Position numbers and translations under genes: made by a program. Positions 1-9,898 of a stretch of DNA of 64,000 nucleotides are shown in pieces; the first letter of the stretch is position 1, and the number at the start of each line of letters is the position of its first letter. This stretch comes from Linanthus parryae. Lineage: Eukaryota; Streptophyta; Magnoliopsida; Ericales; Polemoniaceae. The notes beneath the pieces were generated by a model. That model was not told where the DNA came from, made no database searches, and saw only the letters and a list, made by a program, of their open reading frames with translations. Location: positions 15,349,363-15,413,362 of the forward strand of contig JALGPY010000010.1 of the NCBI GenBank assembly GCA_023055425.1, in the 5' to 3' direction.

Positions 1-371
1 TTTACTTAATCTATGTCATTAAGACTTATAATAGATTGGCAATTAGAATAAGTAACAAAAGTACACCCTGCCGTTTACAGGACCATGTTAACTAAAACTC
101 AACTTTAGTCCAGTATTTTAACAAATACCATGAAGGTATCCCACCCAAAGTATGTAATGTAATTTGTCGTTGATTAGAAGTGCTAAGATTAAATAAGTGA
201 GGCTTATATAAAGGACAAATAAGGAACAATAAAAACCCGCCCTGTAGCCTCAAAGGTGTAGAAAAACAGTGGGTCGACGCTACATTCTCATGAATTCGAT
301 TTATCATTTTGAATTCATTCCCTGGGGTACTTCTACTGGGTGTCAGTAACGGATAGCTGTATATACAGTAA

Positions 372-596
372 TGAGAATAACCTGCTCAAGAAGCCAGACG
401 GGAATACCTTATTCATCAAGGAGCATAACCTGCTCAAGAAATTTTGTGCGAGTACTATTGTTCAGTCTGTGTTCATATTAATTGATTCATATAGAGAGAA
501 AGATCAAGGGACTAAACCTGCTCAGAAAATTGTGCGCGGCCACTATTGCTCAGTCTGTGTTCTTTTTCTTTGTAGAGTAGAGAGAGATGCTTGATG
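372..596. repeat. Imperfect tandem repeat, about 88-bp unit
   Basis: The phrase AACCTGCTCAAGAA recurs three times. The second and third occurrences start units of about 88 bp (421-508 and 509-596) that share a stretch ending in CAGTCTGTGTTC. No protein is recognised; an ORF crossing the array is short and repeat-derived. The array lies just upstream of the cyclin fragment and could belong to its 5' side, but nothing in the sequence shows transcription. Confidence 0.6.
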
Positions 597-826
597 GAGA
601 TTTAGTGTTAGAAAAATATCTAGACGAAAAGAGTGTTGTGCTATTGTAGTTTCTGCATGTCTCAAGTAATTGAAACTGTTGATTGATAATAATTTCAATG
701 TATGGCTCATGGAATTGATTGCTTGAATGAGAACTTGCTGTGTTTACTTCCCGAACTCACTTATGACTCTTCCCTTTTTGTTTTTGCTCTTTCAATTGCT
801 AATGGTGTGTATTATTTAGTCTCTAT

Positions 827-916
827 GAGATGGTTATATTTCCGTTGGCATGCCTCGTAATAGCTGCAAAGTTGGAAGAGACCCAGTACTTCCATATCGA
901 ATTGGACCATTGTTGA
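827..916 (+). pseudogene. Broken duplicate of cyclin exon
   Basis: This stretch translates in one frame as a near copy of the start of the cyclin exon at 1170, with the shared core PLACLVIAAKLEETQY, and then stops at TGA 914-916. The flanking DNA, including a GTTGATTGATA phrase and the intron end, is also shared with the downstream copy, so this looks like a local segmental duplication of roughly 350 bp. The CTCTAG acceptor of the intact copy reads CTCTAT here, so the exon has lost its splice acceptor as well as its frame. It is not expected to encode anything. Confidence 0.65.
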
Positions 917-1169
917 TGAGGCTCTACCCCCCACCCTTGCTGAGCTCAGTTTGATAATAGCTTTAGAGAAACCTGAAACAAAACGGAGCCTGATGTTTAA
1001 TTTAGACTAGAACTGGAAGCTGTAGTTGTGCATGACTGAATTCATTGAAGCTGTTGATTGATAGGATTGACAGGATTGTTTAAGTTCGATGTGCTATGTG
1101 GAGTTTCAAAAAGTCCGGATCTGGTTGCTGCTCTTTCGGCTGCTAATGATGTTATTTGTTGATCTCTAG

Positions 1170-1938
1170 GAGAAGGATATCGTCCCGTTGGCATGCCTTC
1201 TGATAGCTGCAAAGCTGGAAGAGACCCAGTACCCCCATTTCGAACCGGACATTTTTCATGACGTCTTACAGCCCCTAGCTGGTTCCTTCGATATGGCGAG
1301 GATGTACCTTATTGAACTTGATGTGCTGGCAAAACTCAAATGGGAACTTTACTGGGTCACTCCTTTTCACTACCTTGGCTATTTGATTCAAAAACTTGAT
1401 TGCCCAGATGAGTACCGTGGAATTATGTACGATGCTGCAGACCTAATTGTGGAAACTGCACTAGGTGGAAAAATCTACTTCACTTTTTGAATAAAATCTT
1501 GGAATGCTGATGTAGTTTTAACAATGTAATGTGGTTGGTTTCTTTCATTTTGCAGATGATGAGTTCCTGGGTTTTTCACCATCAACTATTGCCGCAGCTT
1601 CTGTCAACCTGATGTATCTCGAACTCAAACAGACTGATGTTCCCAATGGCTTCTTTGGCCTACTGGACGAGGTAGGATATGAAAATATATAGTGTGAGTA
1701 TGAACAATTATGAATTCACAATCTGAGTATGACTTCTTTTTTTGCTTGTTTTTATGCACTGTAGGAGAGGCCATACGCTACTCAAATGGCATTTTGTTCA
1801 CTCGCCTCTACCTTTTTCTTGTTTTGTGCACAGGAAAATGTCAAGGCGTGTTTGATGGTCTTGGGGGCATTCCGTGAAAGGAAAAGAGGAAATGACAAGC
1901 ATGCCCAGGGGAGTCAGAAGAAGGCGAGAATATCCTGA
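1170..1938 (+). CDS. D-type cyclin fragment, three exons
   Basis: Three exons join in frame: 1170-1464, 1556-1671 and 1834-1938 (TGA at 1936-1938), with acceptors CTCTAG, TTGCAG and GCACAG and donors GTGGAA and GTAGGA. Together they give about 171 residues. The first exon carries the cyclin-box core (LLIAAKLEET, then LAKLKWELYWVTPFHYLGYL); the second carries FLGFSPSTIAAASVN, which matches the start of the C-terminal cyclin fold; the third is a short basic tail ending KKARIS. D-type cyclins bind CDKA to drive G1/S entry. The first half of the N-terminal cyclin box, with any retinoblastoma-binding LxCxE, is absent, so this is a 5'-truncated copy or its upstream exons have diverged or been lost. 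The open frames and good splice sites argue against great age. Cyclin family is confident; the D class is likely. Confidence 0.65.
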
Positions 1939-2413
1939 ATGATGTTGAACGCCTTTTCTTAAATTCGTATGATTGATCATCCATCAATGAATTTTATTGT
2001 GGCCATGGATGATAAATTTTGTTGTGCTGCTGTTAGAGTTCGTTCCTCACGGAACTTGGTAGTACGCTGCGTATTGTTTTAACACTGTTTACGATCCACT
2101 TCTTGTCTTTGATTCGTTCCTCTATTGCATAGTAGTATTATTTTGGGTTTCCATGTGCTTTCTTTTTTTGTGTGTGCGAAGTTTTTACATACCTCTTCAT
2201 TGAGATTCTAAAGGATTATATTCAGTACCGTCTGGGGAGAGTATTCAGCTCTACCTGGTGCTCACGTGTTGCTAGAAGCATCACATAGCTACTGCGAATC
2301 ACCCGACGGGTACTCCTTTCTCGAAATACAACATTGAAACTACGAAGCCCGTCCTTGGTTCAAGTTCTTTTCTTACCAGTAGGCAGCGTCAGGGTTCCTG
2401 AGACAGCTTTTAT
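1939..2413. other. Cyclin 3' flank, no gene seen
   Basis: This is T-rich sequence after the cyclin stop, consistent with a 3' UTR and downstream DNA. No frame longer than about 60 codons and no recognisable domain is present on either strand. Confidence 0.4.
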
Positions 2414-2490
2414 CGTTCAACCGGTAAGACCGTTGGTTCAACCGGTCAAGCTGGGGGTTCACATAATTATATTAAATAATTATTTTATAA
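2414..2490. repeat. Dispersed repeat end, GGTTCAACCGGTC family, copy 1
   Basis: The block contains two GGTTCAACCGGT-like boxes followed by GGGTTCACATAAT and an AT-rich run. Close relatives occur at 3152-3222 and 4935-5005 in the same orientation. Such boxes are common at ends of small non-autonomous DNA transposons in plants, but no matching inverted end or target duplication could be fixed here. Confidence 0.45.
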
Positions 2491-2665
2491 AATATCATAA
2501 ATTTGTATTAACAGATTTGGGGTTGATTTGGTAATGCCATGATGGTTTACAGAGTTCGGTAGGAAGTAAGGCGAGAAAGTTATCGTGGAAGTCTACTCAA
2601 AAGTGTTAAAGAGAATGTGATATTTAACAAAATCTCTATTAAACAACAAGATAAAATCGGGTGAC

Positions 2666-2693
2666 AAAAAAAAAAAAAAAAAAAAAAAAAAAA
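2666..2693. repeat. Poly-A tract, 28 bp
   Basis: An uninterrupted run of 28 A residues follows AATCGGGTGAC. It could mark the 3' end of a retroposed transcript, but no parent gene is recognisable upstream. Confidence 0.8.
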
Positions 2694-3151
2694 CTATAAA
2701 AAGTCATAAATAGAAAAACAGTTTTCTATTTGAATTTTACTCGTGAACACATCAATATAACTTTGTTTGGGCTTAATAGTATTTTCTTTGGGACACTTCC
2801 TTGCTACTATTGAGGGACGCAATGAAAAATGCTTAATTAAGGGAGGTATTTGTAGTTAGTGGAAACTTTGGGGAGGGAGGGGGGTTGGTTAGTTTAGGTC
2901 GAAGTGACCCATGAAAACGCCGAAGCTACCGAACACTCCCTACTCCGCGTAGCCAAAGAGAACGGGACGGATGGGTCTTTGAGCATGATTGTGCTACAAA
3001 ATTTTAATATACACTATCATTATTATTTAAATCAGGAAATTATATGTGACACGGTCTATTCTATTGATGGCAATCAATTTTAGCTCTCGGAACGTGACAC
3101 CAAATTTTGAAAAAACGACTGGTCAACGAACTTACTAATCATCAATTTGAA

Positions 3152-3222
3152 GTTCAATCTGACCGACTGTTGGTTCAACCGGTCAAATCGCAGGTTCACA
3201 TAATATTATTCAATATTTATTT
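3152..3222. repeat. Dispersed repeat end, copy 2 (hosts the MULE)
   Basis: This is a second copy of the GGTTCAACCGGTC block, reading TTGGTTCAACCGGTCAAATCG then AGGTTCACATAAT. The Mutator-like element inserted in its AT-rich tail: the 9-bp target site TATTTATTT lies at 3214-3222, so the small repeat predates the MULE. Confidence 0.45.
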
Positions 3223-4402
3223 GGTTTAATTACTTAATGCATACCCCCAGTATGCCGAATCTAGCACTTTGCAACTCCCTGTTCTAAAACTAGCTGATTG
3301 GAACTCCCATTTGCAAAAAATATGTCAATGTGAAACTGGTAAAAAAATTCCATGCATCACTTAAAGGAATATTTCGTTAGTTGACAAACAAGTCCATTTT
3401 GTTAGGGGTAAAGCAGTCTACTCCTTAAAAAAATGAACACCACAACAGCCACCCTCAACTCCGCCACTGCCACCATCAACTCCGCCATCCCATACCCAGA
3501 TTTGATCATGATTTCTTTAATTTTCTATATAGAAAAAACAAGTTACATTTTTACTACTCCAAATTACCCGAAATTTCCCCAATTTCACACGAGTAATCCA
3601 CGACCCGTCAAACTTCTTGTAGAAGGAATCAAGATCTTTGGAGAACAAAATACTGTCGAGGCTTTGATGATAATAAGATCTTCTAAGCAAACACGAAAAA
3701 TTCTATCTGCAATTGAAGAGGGACTGAATTGAAGCATTTGTGGACTATGAACTCAAACAGATCGCAGTAGAAGAAAACAAATAAGCTGATTGTTTACCTG
3801 CCAATTTATATAACACCAAATTTGCCAAGTTGAAGTTCAGGCAATGCTTCGATTGAGAAGTCTTCTGGTGGATTCGATTTTGCAGGTGTTTGAGCCATTT
3901 GGGGAGAACCCAGTTTCAAAATCACTTGGGGATTGAAGATCAGAGAGTTCAAAGCTTGAACTCTGATATGGGTTCTAATTTCTGACATAAAAGGTCAAAT
4001 ATTGGACTGATTTGGAGGAATAAATTGTTGACATCAGTTGAATCTGGAGCTTGGGGGACAGAGAGGGCTGACTATTGGTTGGCGACTGTTGGAGAAGAAG
4101 CTAGAAACGGAGAAGAATCGAGGATGGATCAGAAGGAAAGATGAAAACAGACGCCGAAGATGGGAGAGAAAGGGTTTTTCTACTTCCTTATCTTCATCTG
4201 AGAATTTTCTTTTTCCCTATTTTATTATTTTAAATATGATACTATTTCTAGGCATGGATACTATTTTTAGGCATGGAATTTTTTACCAGTTTCACATTGA
4301 CATATTTTTTGCAAATGGGGGTTTCAATCAGCTAGTTCTAGAACAGGGGGTTGCAATGTGCTTGTTTCGGCATACTGGAGGTATGCATTAAGTAATTAAG
4401 CC
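3223..4402. mobile_element. Non-autonomous Mutator-like element (MULE)
   Basis: Long terminal inverted repeats at 3223-3355 and 4271-4402 start GGYTTAATTACTTAATGC and continue in clear inverted similarity for about 132 bp, at roughly 88% identity by eye. They are flanked by a 9-bp target duplication, TATTTATTT (3214-3222) and TACTTATTT (4403-4411), with one mismatch. Long inverted repeats plus 9-bp duplications are the hallmark of Mutator elements. The 1,180-bp element has no transposase. Inside are a plus-strand frame (3433-3732, 99 codons) and a minus-strand frame (3988-3806, 60 codons, ending in a stop just before a possible GT donor), neither of which I recognise; captured host sequence (Pack-MULE) is possible. 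Confidence 0.85.
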
Positions 4403-4448
4403 TACTTATTTTATTTCAGTTTATGAATTTGAGTACAAATTTAACTTT

Positions 4449-4915
4449 TATGGTCATTTTGGACACTATCGCAGTGAGAAGAGAAACATGGTTCTCAAGA
4501 GAAGTGGAACGTTACAGGTTGGGGTTGTGGTCAGTTACGTCACTATCGCAGTGAGTATCCTCGGACGAATGCAACAAGTTTTGGTGAGGGATCTTAGCAG
4601 GGTAGTGTGAACAAACAGTCATAATTTTATCCTGCACCATCTTAGCTGTCTATTAGACCACCAAATTCGCAAGGTTCAGGGGGATCCCAACAAACTGTTC
4701 ATGGTCGAGGAAAAGGGAAATATGGTGGGAAAAGCTAGGGGTTTCAAGGTAGAAAATTTGCACTATATCCAATTGAGGAGCCCTCAAGTGACAACTCAAT
4801 GATACGAGGTATATTTTTATTGCACAATACATGGGTAAATGTCCTGTTTGATTCATGCACTTCACATTCCTTCATATCTGCTTCATGTGTTTCACTACTA
4901 GGCTTATATACGTAA
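4449..4915 (+). pseudogene. Ty3/gypsy gag-protease relic
   Basis: Two degenerate zinc knuckles are visible: YGHFGHYRSEKRN (frame from 4449) and GCGQLRHYRSEYPR (about 4523-4564, another frame), each lacking one or more of the Cys residues of CX2CX4HX4C. From 4802 a frame reads IRGIFLLHNTWVNVLFDSC then TSHSFISASCV, which is the aspartic protease active-site region of chromovirus-type gypsy elements with the catalytic DSG changed to DSC. Frameshifts and stops separate the pieces. No RT or LTR remains beside it, so this is a small old fragment. Confidence 0.7.
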
Positions 4916-4934
4916 ACTCTATATTTTTCTTTGA

Positions 4935-5005
4935 GAGTGAACTCGCCGGTCAGATCGCGGGTTCATATAATAATATTAAATGATTATTTTAAACTATTTT
5001 ATAAA
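4935..5005. repeat. Dispersed repeat end, copy 3
   Basis: The block reads CTCGCCGGTCAGATCGCGGG then TTCATATAATAATATTAAAT. It is the third direct copy of the GGTTCA/CCGGTC box plus AT-rich tail seen at 2414 and 3152. It abuts the MULE-like terminus that begins at about 5008. Confidence 0.4.
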
Positions 5006-5007
5006 TA

Positions 5008-5110
5008 GGTAAAAGACATTTTTCACCCCTCTATTATGGCTAAAACACAGATACCCCCCTACACTATGGTTACATACATTTTGGTCCCCTGTCAGAGGAA
5101 GGAGGTAACG
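5008..5110 (+). repeat. MULE-like terminal repeat, family shared with 14945-15046
   Basis: The block GGTAAAAGACATTTTTCACC through GGTCCCCTGTCAGAG is matched, in inverse orientation, by 14945-15046. Shared phrases include CACCCCTCYATTAT, CACTATGGTTA and GGTCCCCTGTCAGAG. A start of the form AGGGTAAA.. next to a boundary is typical of Mutator-like termini, but no partner end or 9-bp duplication was found here, so the class is a guess. Confidence 0.45.
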
Positions 5111-5315
5111 GCGCACTAATAGAGGGGGGAAAGGACGAAAATACCCCTGAAATTTGACAAAATTTCCCACTGCAAAAGCCTTTTCCTTCCCTTCTCCTCA
5201 TTTTGTAACCCTAGCCAACCTTAATTCTTCCTTTATATTTTCCTCCTCTCTTCCATATTAAGACACAACCCACCTCCACTATCATAAAGCTCCACCACCT
5301 CCAACCTTATCTCTT

Positions 5316-5316
5316 C

Positions 5317-5378
<62 letters not shown>
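5316..5378. repeat. (CT)n microsatellite
   Basis: An almost pure CT run with one CCC interruption. It sits about 50 bp before the ATG at 5430, a position common for pyrimidine-rich 5' leaders in plants. Confidence 0.9.
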
Positions 5379-5382
<4 letters not shown>

Positions 5383-5429
5383 CTTCTCCTATCTCCCGAC
5401 ACAACCCAGTTCAGATTTAAGATCCTACG

Positions 5430-6496
5430 ATGGCGAGAGTTCAGGCATCGATCAGTTTAACCGGCGGCTATTTTGACATAGGAGAGTTGGGCTGTCGTGC
5501 GTTTGGAGGTTCGATCGCCTTCCCGGAAGGTTCTGCCGAGATTGTCGCTCCGAACGATCTTGCCGACGATGATGGATGTGCCTTAGACGTGGATTGCAGA
5601 TACGATGGTTCTCCTCAAGGTTTACAAACCCGCGGGTTTAGCGAGTTTACGATCCTACATGGCCAATCGGGTTGACCTGCTTGAAAACCCGACGGCTAAC
5701 AAACCCGCAACAAACTCGTCGAACCCGTAGACCCACGATTTGACCAGCGGGTTTACCGAGTCAACTCATTGCGAAAACAATGTAGTTTTAGTAAGTTTTT
5801 GATCTTTTATTGCACTAAAAATGAGGCAGTCACCCGCCTTCAAACATTGGTTAACCATTAAAATTATCACACGATTAAGAAATAAACTAACAACCAATAT
5901 CCAATCAACCACACCGATGATTGTGTAAATATTAAACGAACCACACTAATTAAGATTATATGTAAGTTTATTTTTATTTTTTGAAGGACTAATTTAAGAG
6001 ATAATTTATAGAACTTAACTTAGTAAATATTAACTACACCCTTACTTCATATAAGTTGTTGGATTCAAGGAAGAAATATAAATTAATGAATTAACAAATT
6101 AGGCTTAATTGTAAACTTTTAAATTTAAAGATTGTAGCATTGACTCAATTTTATACCAGACAAATGTAGCATTTAATCATTAAAATCTCAAAAGATTCAA
6201 CTTTTCATAGGTGTAAAGTTATGTGTAGTAAAAAATTGAATATTTGAAGTAAAACGTGACCCGGGAGAGTCTCGGGTCACGAGTCGAGTCTACCCACCCT
6301 CTACGGGTTTATGCTTACCCACGGGTTTGAAAACCTTGGTCCTCCTACACTATACCCTTATCGGGGCCTTGATTTTGGAGCTCTGTTTCCCTCTGTCGCT
6401 GACCTTGGTAGAGTTGCATCTAGATCTCGACTTCTCCTTTCAACGAGTGAATATGAGTCTCAGCTTCTTCCTTTGGCAGAGATGCTTTCTGATTAG
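5430..6496 (+). pseudogene. Unidentified ORF split by hAT insertion
   Basis: A frame opens at ATG 5430 and runs to 5615, where the hAT-like element begins. After that element and its 8-bp target duplication (to 6346), translation resumes at 6347 in exactly the same phase and ends at TAG 6494-6496. Ignoring the insert, the original frame was about 112 codons. It starts MARVQASISLTGGYFDIGEL and ends LLSTSEYESQLLPLAEMLSD. I recognise no domain, signal peptide or membrane segment. A CT-rich leader precedes it. It may be a small plant gene, or a fragment carried by the MULE-like sequence whose terminus lies at 5008. Confidence 0.45.
5608..6346. mobile_element. hAT-type non-autonomous transposon with 8-bp TSD
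   Basis: The element occupies 5616-6338 (723 bp). Its ends are inverted: CAAGGTTTACAAACCCGCGG on the left, and CAAGGTTTTCAAACCCGTGG reading inward from the right. It is flanked by GTTCTCCT (5608-5615) and GTCCTCCT (6339-6346), an 8-bp duplication with one mismatch. CAAGG-type termini with 8-bp duplications define hAT elements. Further GGGTTT/AAACCCG boxes repeat just inside both ends, as subterminal repeats do. The centre is AT-rich and has no transposase. Confidence 0.85.
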
Positions 6497-6806
6497 GGTT
6501 GTGATGCTTTCTAATTTGGGCTGTGAAGTGGTCTATGTTTTGGTAATGGGCTATCTGAGTGGTCTCGGTTTGACTATTTTTCTCAGCAATTAACCCTCTT
6601 TGGTGCTGTGTTGTTTAATTTTGTTTGGCCTTTCAGATTGGTTTTCTTTGGAAATGGGTATTGTTTGTGCCCAACTTTGATTTTTTTTTTCTGGAAAAGG
6701 GTACTGTTGTGTTAGACGACGGATGTTTGGGGTCCCTTTGATTTTTATATGTCTCTTGATTTGCCCCCTCTATTAGGAGATGATGAATTCAATGAATTGA
6801 ATTCAT
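6497..6806. other. No gene seen
   Basis: TTTGG-rich sequence between the split ORF and the 368-bp duplication. Short open frames exist but are low-complexity and resemble no family I know. Confidence 0.3.
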
Positions 6807-7542
6807 TTGATGAGAAGTTGTTACTTTCTGGGTGGTGCTTCGTTTTGCAGCCATGGTAGGTGCAATCTTCTTTTCCTGTTTTCATGGTTGTTGTTGCCTG
6901 CTGCTTTTGCTGCTGTGTTCGTGGTGGGAATTCACTGGTGGTAGTAGTGGTGATGCTGGTGGGAATTCAATGGTGGTGGTGGTGTTGCTGGTGGGGATTT
7001 GGTGGTGGTGGAGGTTGTGGCCAATGTTGGAGTAAATGCCCTAGAGGCAGTCTTATTTTCAGTATGAATAATGTTTTGGCTAGAACATTCATTTATTATT
7101 TATGGAGATATATAATATAATGATCTCATTAAATTAAAATTGTTGTTTATCTTAAATATCCGTAGTTAAGTATATTGATGAGAAGTTGTTACTTTCCGGG
7201 TGGTGCTTCGTTTTGCAGCCACGGTAGGTGCAATCTTCTTTGCCTGTTTTCATGGTTGTTGTTGCCTGCTGCTTTTGCTGCTGTGTTCGTGGTGGGAATT
7301 CAGTGGTGGTAGTGGTGATGATGCTGGTGGGGATTCAATGTTGGTGGTGGTGTTGCTGGTGGGGATTTGGTGGTGGTGAAGGTTGTGGTCAATGTTGGAG
7401 TAGATGCCCTAGAGGCAATCTTATTTTCAGTATGAATAATTTTTTGGCTAGAACATTCATTTATTATTTATGGATACATATAATATAATGAACTCATTAA
7501 ATTACAACTGTTGTTTATCTTAAATATCCGTAGTCAAGTATA
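6807..7542. repeat. 368-bp tandem duplication spanning an LTR start
   Basis: Two adjacent copies begin at 6807 and 7175, offset by 368 bp, and match closely. Each holds a GGT/TGG-rich stretch and then the first 150 bp of a copia LTR (TGTTGGAGTA.. at 7025 and at 7393). The join has the short homology TTGAT. Because the LTR edge is inside the duplicated unit, the duplication occurred after copia-1 inserted. The valine/tryptophan-rich ORFs here are by-products of the GGT repeats. Confidence 0.8.
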
Positions 7543-8045
7543 TTGATTAATAGGACATGCACTATGCATGGAGACTAGTATGTGGGTAGATTGATATGGA
7601 GATATCAAGTCTAACACATGGGCATGCATTAGGAGTAATGGCATACTGGATTGACCCACCACGAGAAGGCTACATATGAATTATGTGAATGTCACAAGTG
7701 CTTCTCGTAGTGACAATGGCGTTGTCGTCCTTAGACTTGAAGTCAGTAAATACTCTAGTTGTGAAATATCATGTTTGATATTATCAAACGTTACACTGTA
7801 ACTAGGTAACTATAAAGATGGTAATCAGACATGATAGGAAGCAAGCTGAGAGAGGGTAGTGACGTAGAGAGAACTTTCCCTCCCACATAATGGGAGAAAA
7901 TACGGAGATTCGAGGGGTAGTGCCTATGAAATACCTTGACAGACTAAGATAAATCAATATGTGATATCGATGTTATCTGTAGGCTTATCTGTACATATAA
8001 GCCTATTCACAGGATCGAGAAATTATGGATTGGATATATGTGCTA
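7393..8045 (+). repeat. Copia-1 5' LTR, 3'-truncated
   Basis: It begins TGTTGGAGTAGATGCCCTAG and follows the 12690 LTR up to a phrase like AGGATCGAGAAATTATGGAT. The terminal half, seen at 13320-14097 in the 3' LTR, is missing. Confidence 0.7.
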
Positions 8046-8958
8046 GCTAGTATTAGATAGTTAGATGATAGTCAAGACATGGAGAAGAAGCTTAAAGAAT
8101 AGAAGAAACCACAAGAAGGCATTATTCCACAAGCTAAGGCGCATGGACTAAAGATGGAGGCACATGGATATGAGCTTGGTGTTTTTAGGGCTTATATATA
8201 TTCTCATTGACTTGGAATATCTTAGTTTTAGGAGGCCACATCCACATCACGTTTATTTATTATTTTTGGTTATTTAATTTATTGTCTTGTTATTTATTTT
8301 TGGTGTATGGATGATGCATGGAAATTGTGACGAGATGATAACTAAAAACCTCGAATCTTTTATTTTGGGATTTCCCAACCCAAATAAGTAGATCAGTTGG
8401 ATTAACTAAACAATTAAAATTTAAAGGTAAAATTCCTCAAATTAAATATTGCGTTTTTACCTTCTCGTTACTTAACACTCGTCAAAACTATAATGTATAA
8501 ATTCGGGCTTGCCAAAGCAATGAGATTTGATTCTTTATAGGATGACGCGATGGCACAAGCAAGTAATGTGAAATTATTGAAGTAAGAGGTTGGACGCAAC
8601 TAGGCTACTTCGATAGGATTGAAAGCCTAGACGCAAGAAAATTGGAATTATCTATGAGATAGATAAATAAGGAGTTATTTGTCCAATTGAATCAAGATTT
8701 GCATAGGATGTAATTGGAAATTTTTCCTACCAAAATAACTAATTCTTGTGTGACTTGCCAAAGCTAGCTGAAGAGGAAGTGAAATATAGATCTTGGCCCA
8801 CTAGAAGATATATATGATATTTTCCGCATTAATAGAGATGGTTATTAATCCGAGAAAAATAGTGTGAGCTATATTTAATAATCTAGTCATTATTAAATGT
8901 AGTCATTTGCTCACAAAATACTAAAACTTCTATATTTCTCATTTTATAGAATTTCAAT
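8046..8958 (+). other. Copia-1 leader, no coding
   Basis: This matches the leader of copia-2 read on the minus strand (for example the phrases around ATTCTCATTG and CCACATCAC). It has no primer-binding site because the deletion removed it. Confidence 0.6.
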
Positions 8959-9868
8959 GGCAAACAATTCATCGAATTCATCACAATCCCTACAGTCAGT
9001 CCTTGAAAAAGGACAAGCTTTCAACAAATAAGTTTTTGGACTGGTACAGAAACTTGAGAATCGGTATCAAGCAAGAAAAGAACTTGTACATTCTAGAAGA
9101 GCAAGTTCCTGAAGGTCCAAAAACTAATACTCCTGCAGCCATAAAGGGATATCAGAAGATCGTTGACGATGCTAATGATGTGGCCTGCCTTACGCTTTGC
9201 ACCATGAACTCCAAACTTTAGAAGAAACATGAGGACATGGTTGCATATGATATGATTATACACTTGAAGCAGCTCTTCCAAGAGCAGGCTAGGCATGAGC
9301 GGTATGAAGTGTCAAAGGAATTGTTCAGATGTGATATGTTAGAGGGAAACCCAGTGGGGCCTCATGTACTGCACATGATTGGGTACTTGGAGGGTCTCAC
9401 TCGTCTGGGATTTGTGGTTGTCAAGAGCTGGCCACTAATATCATCTTGCAACCGTTGCCTGATAATTACGGACAATTCATTATGAACTATATCAGGAATG
9501 AGATCAGCAAGCCTCTATCATATTTTCTCAATATGTTGAGGACAGCTGAGTAAAGCATCAAAAAGGGAAAGGCAAGGCCATAATGATGGTCAGCAAAGGA
9601 AAGAGCAAGCGGGGAGTGTAAAGGAAAGAGCAAAAAAGTTGCGAAATCCAAGGAGCCTGCTTTAAAGCCATCTGGGGGCGTGACTAAGGGGGAGTGTAAC
9701 TACTGCAGTCAGCCTGAGACACTAGAAAGGAACTGCCCAAAATATCTGGAAGATAAAAGGCTTGGAATAGTGATTCCACCACCACAAGGTATTTTTGTTA
9801 TACATATCAATCTGTCTTTCTATTCATCTTGGGTATTGGATACTGGATGTGGATCTCACATTTTTTGA
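8959..9868 (+). pseudogene. Copia-1 gag and protease, broken
   Basis: Translation from ATG 8959 gives MANNSSNSSQS, and after frame changes KLSTNKFLDWYRNLRI, HLKQLFQEQARHERYEV and GPHVLHMIGYLEGL, which are the gag of this copia group. The nucleocapsid knuckle near 9694 reads CNYCSQPETLERNC, with the zinc-binding His replaced. The protease motif SWVLDTGCGSHIF lies near 9829-9867 and keeps the catalytic DTG. Stops at 9219 and 9483 and several frame changes mean no Gag can be made. Confidence 0.8.
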
Positions 9869-9898
9869 AATGAGCAGGATCTAAAGAGAAGCAGAAGA

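Noticed and set aside
6832..7488. Valine/tryptophan/cysteine-rich small secreted-looking ORFs, present twice
   Set aside because: They arise from GGT/TGG-rich low-complexity DNA inside a 368-bp tandem duplication and run into LTR sequence.
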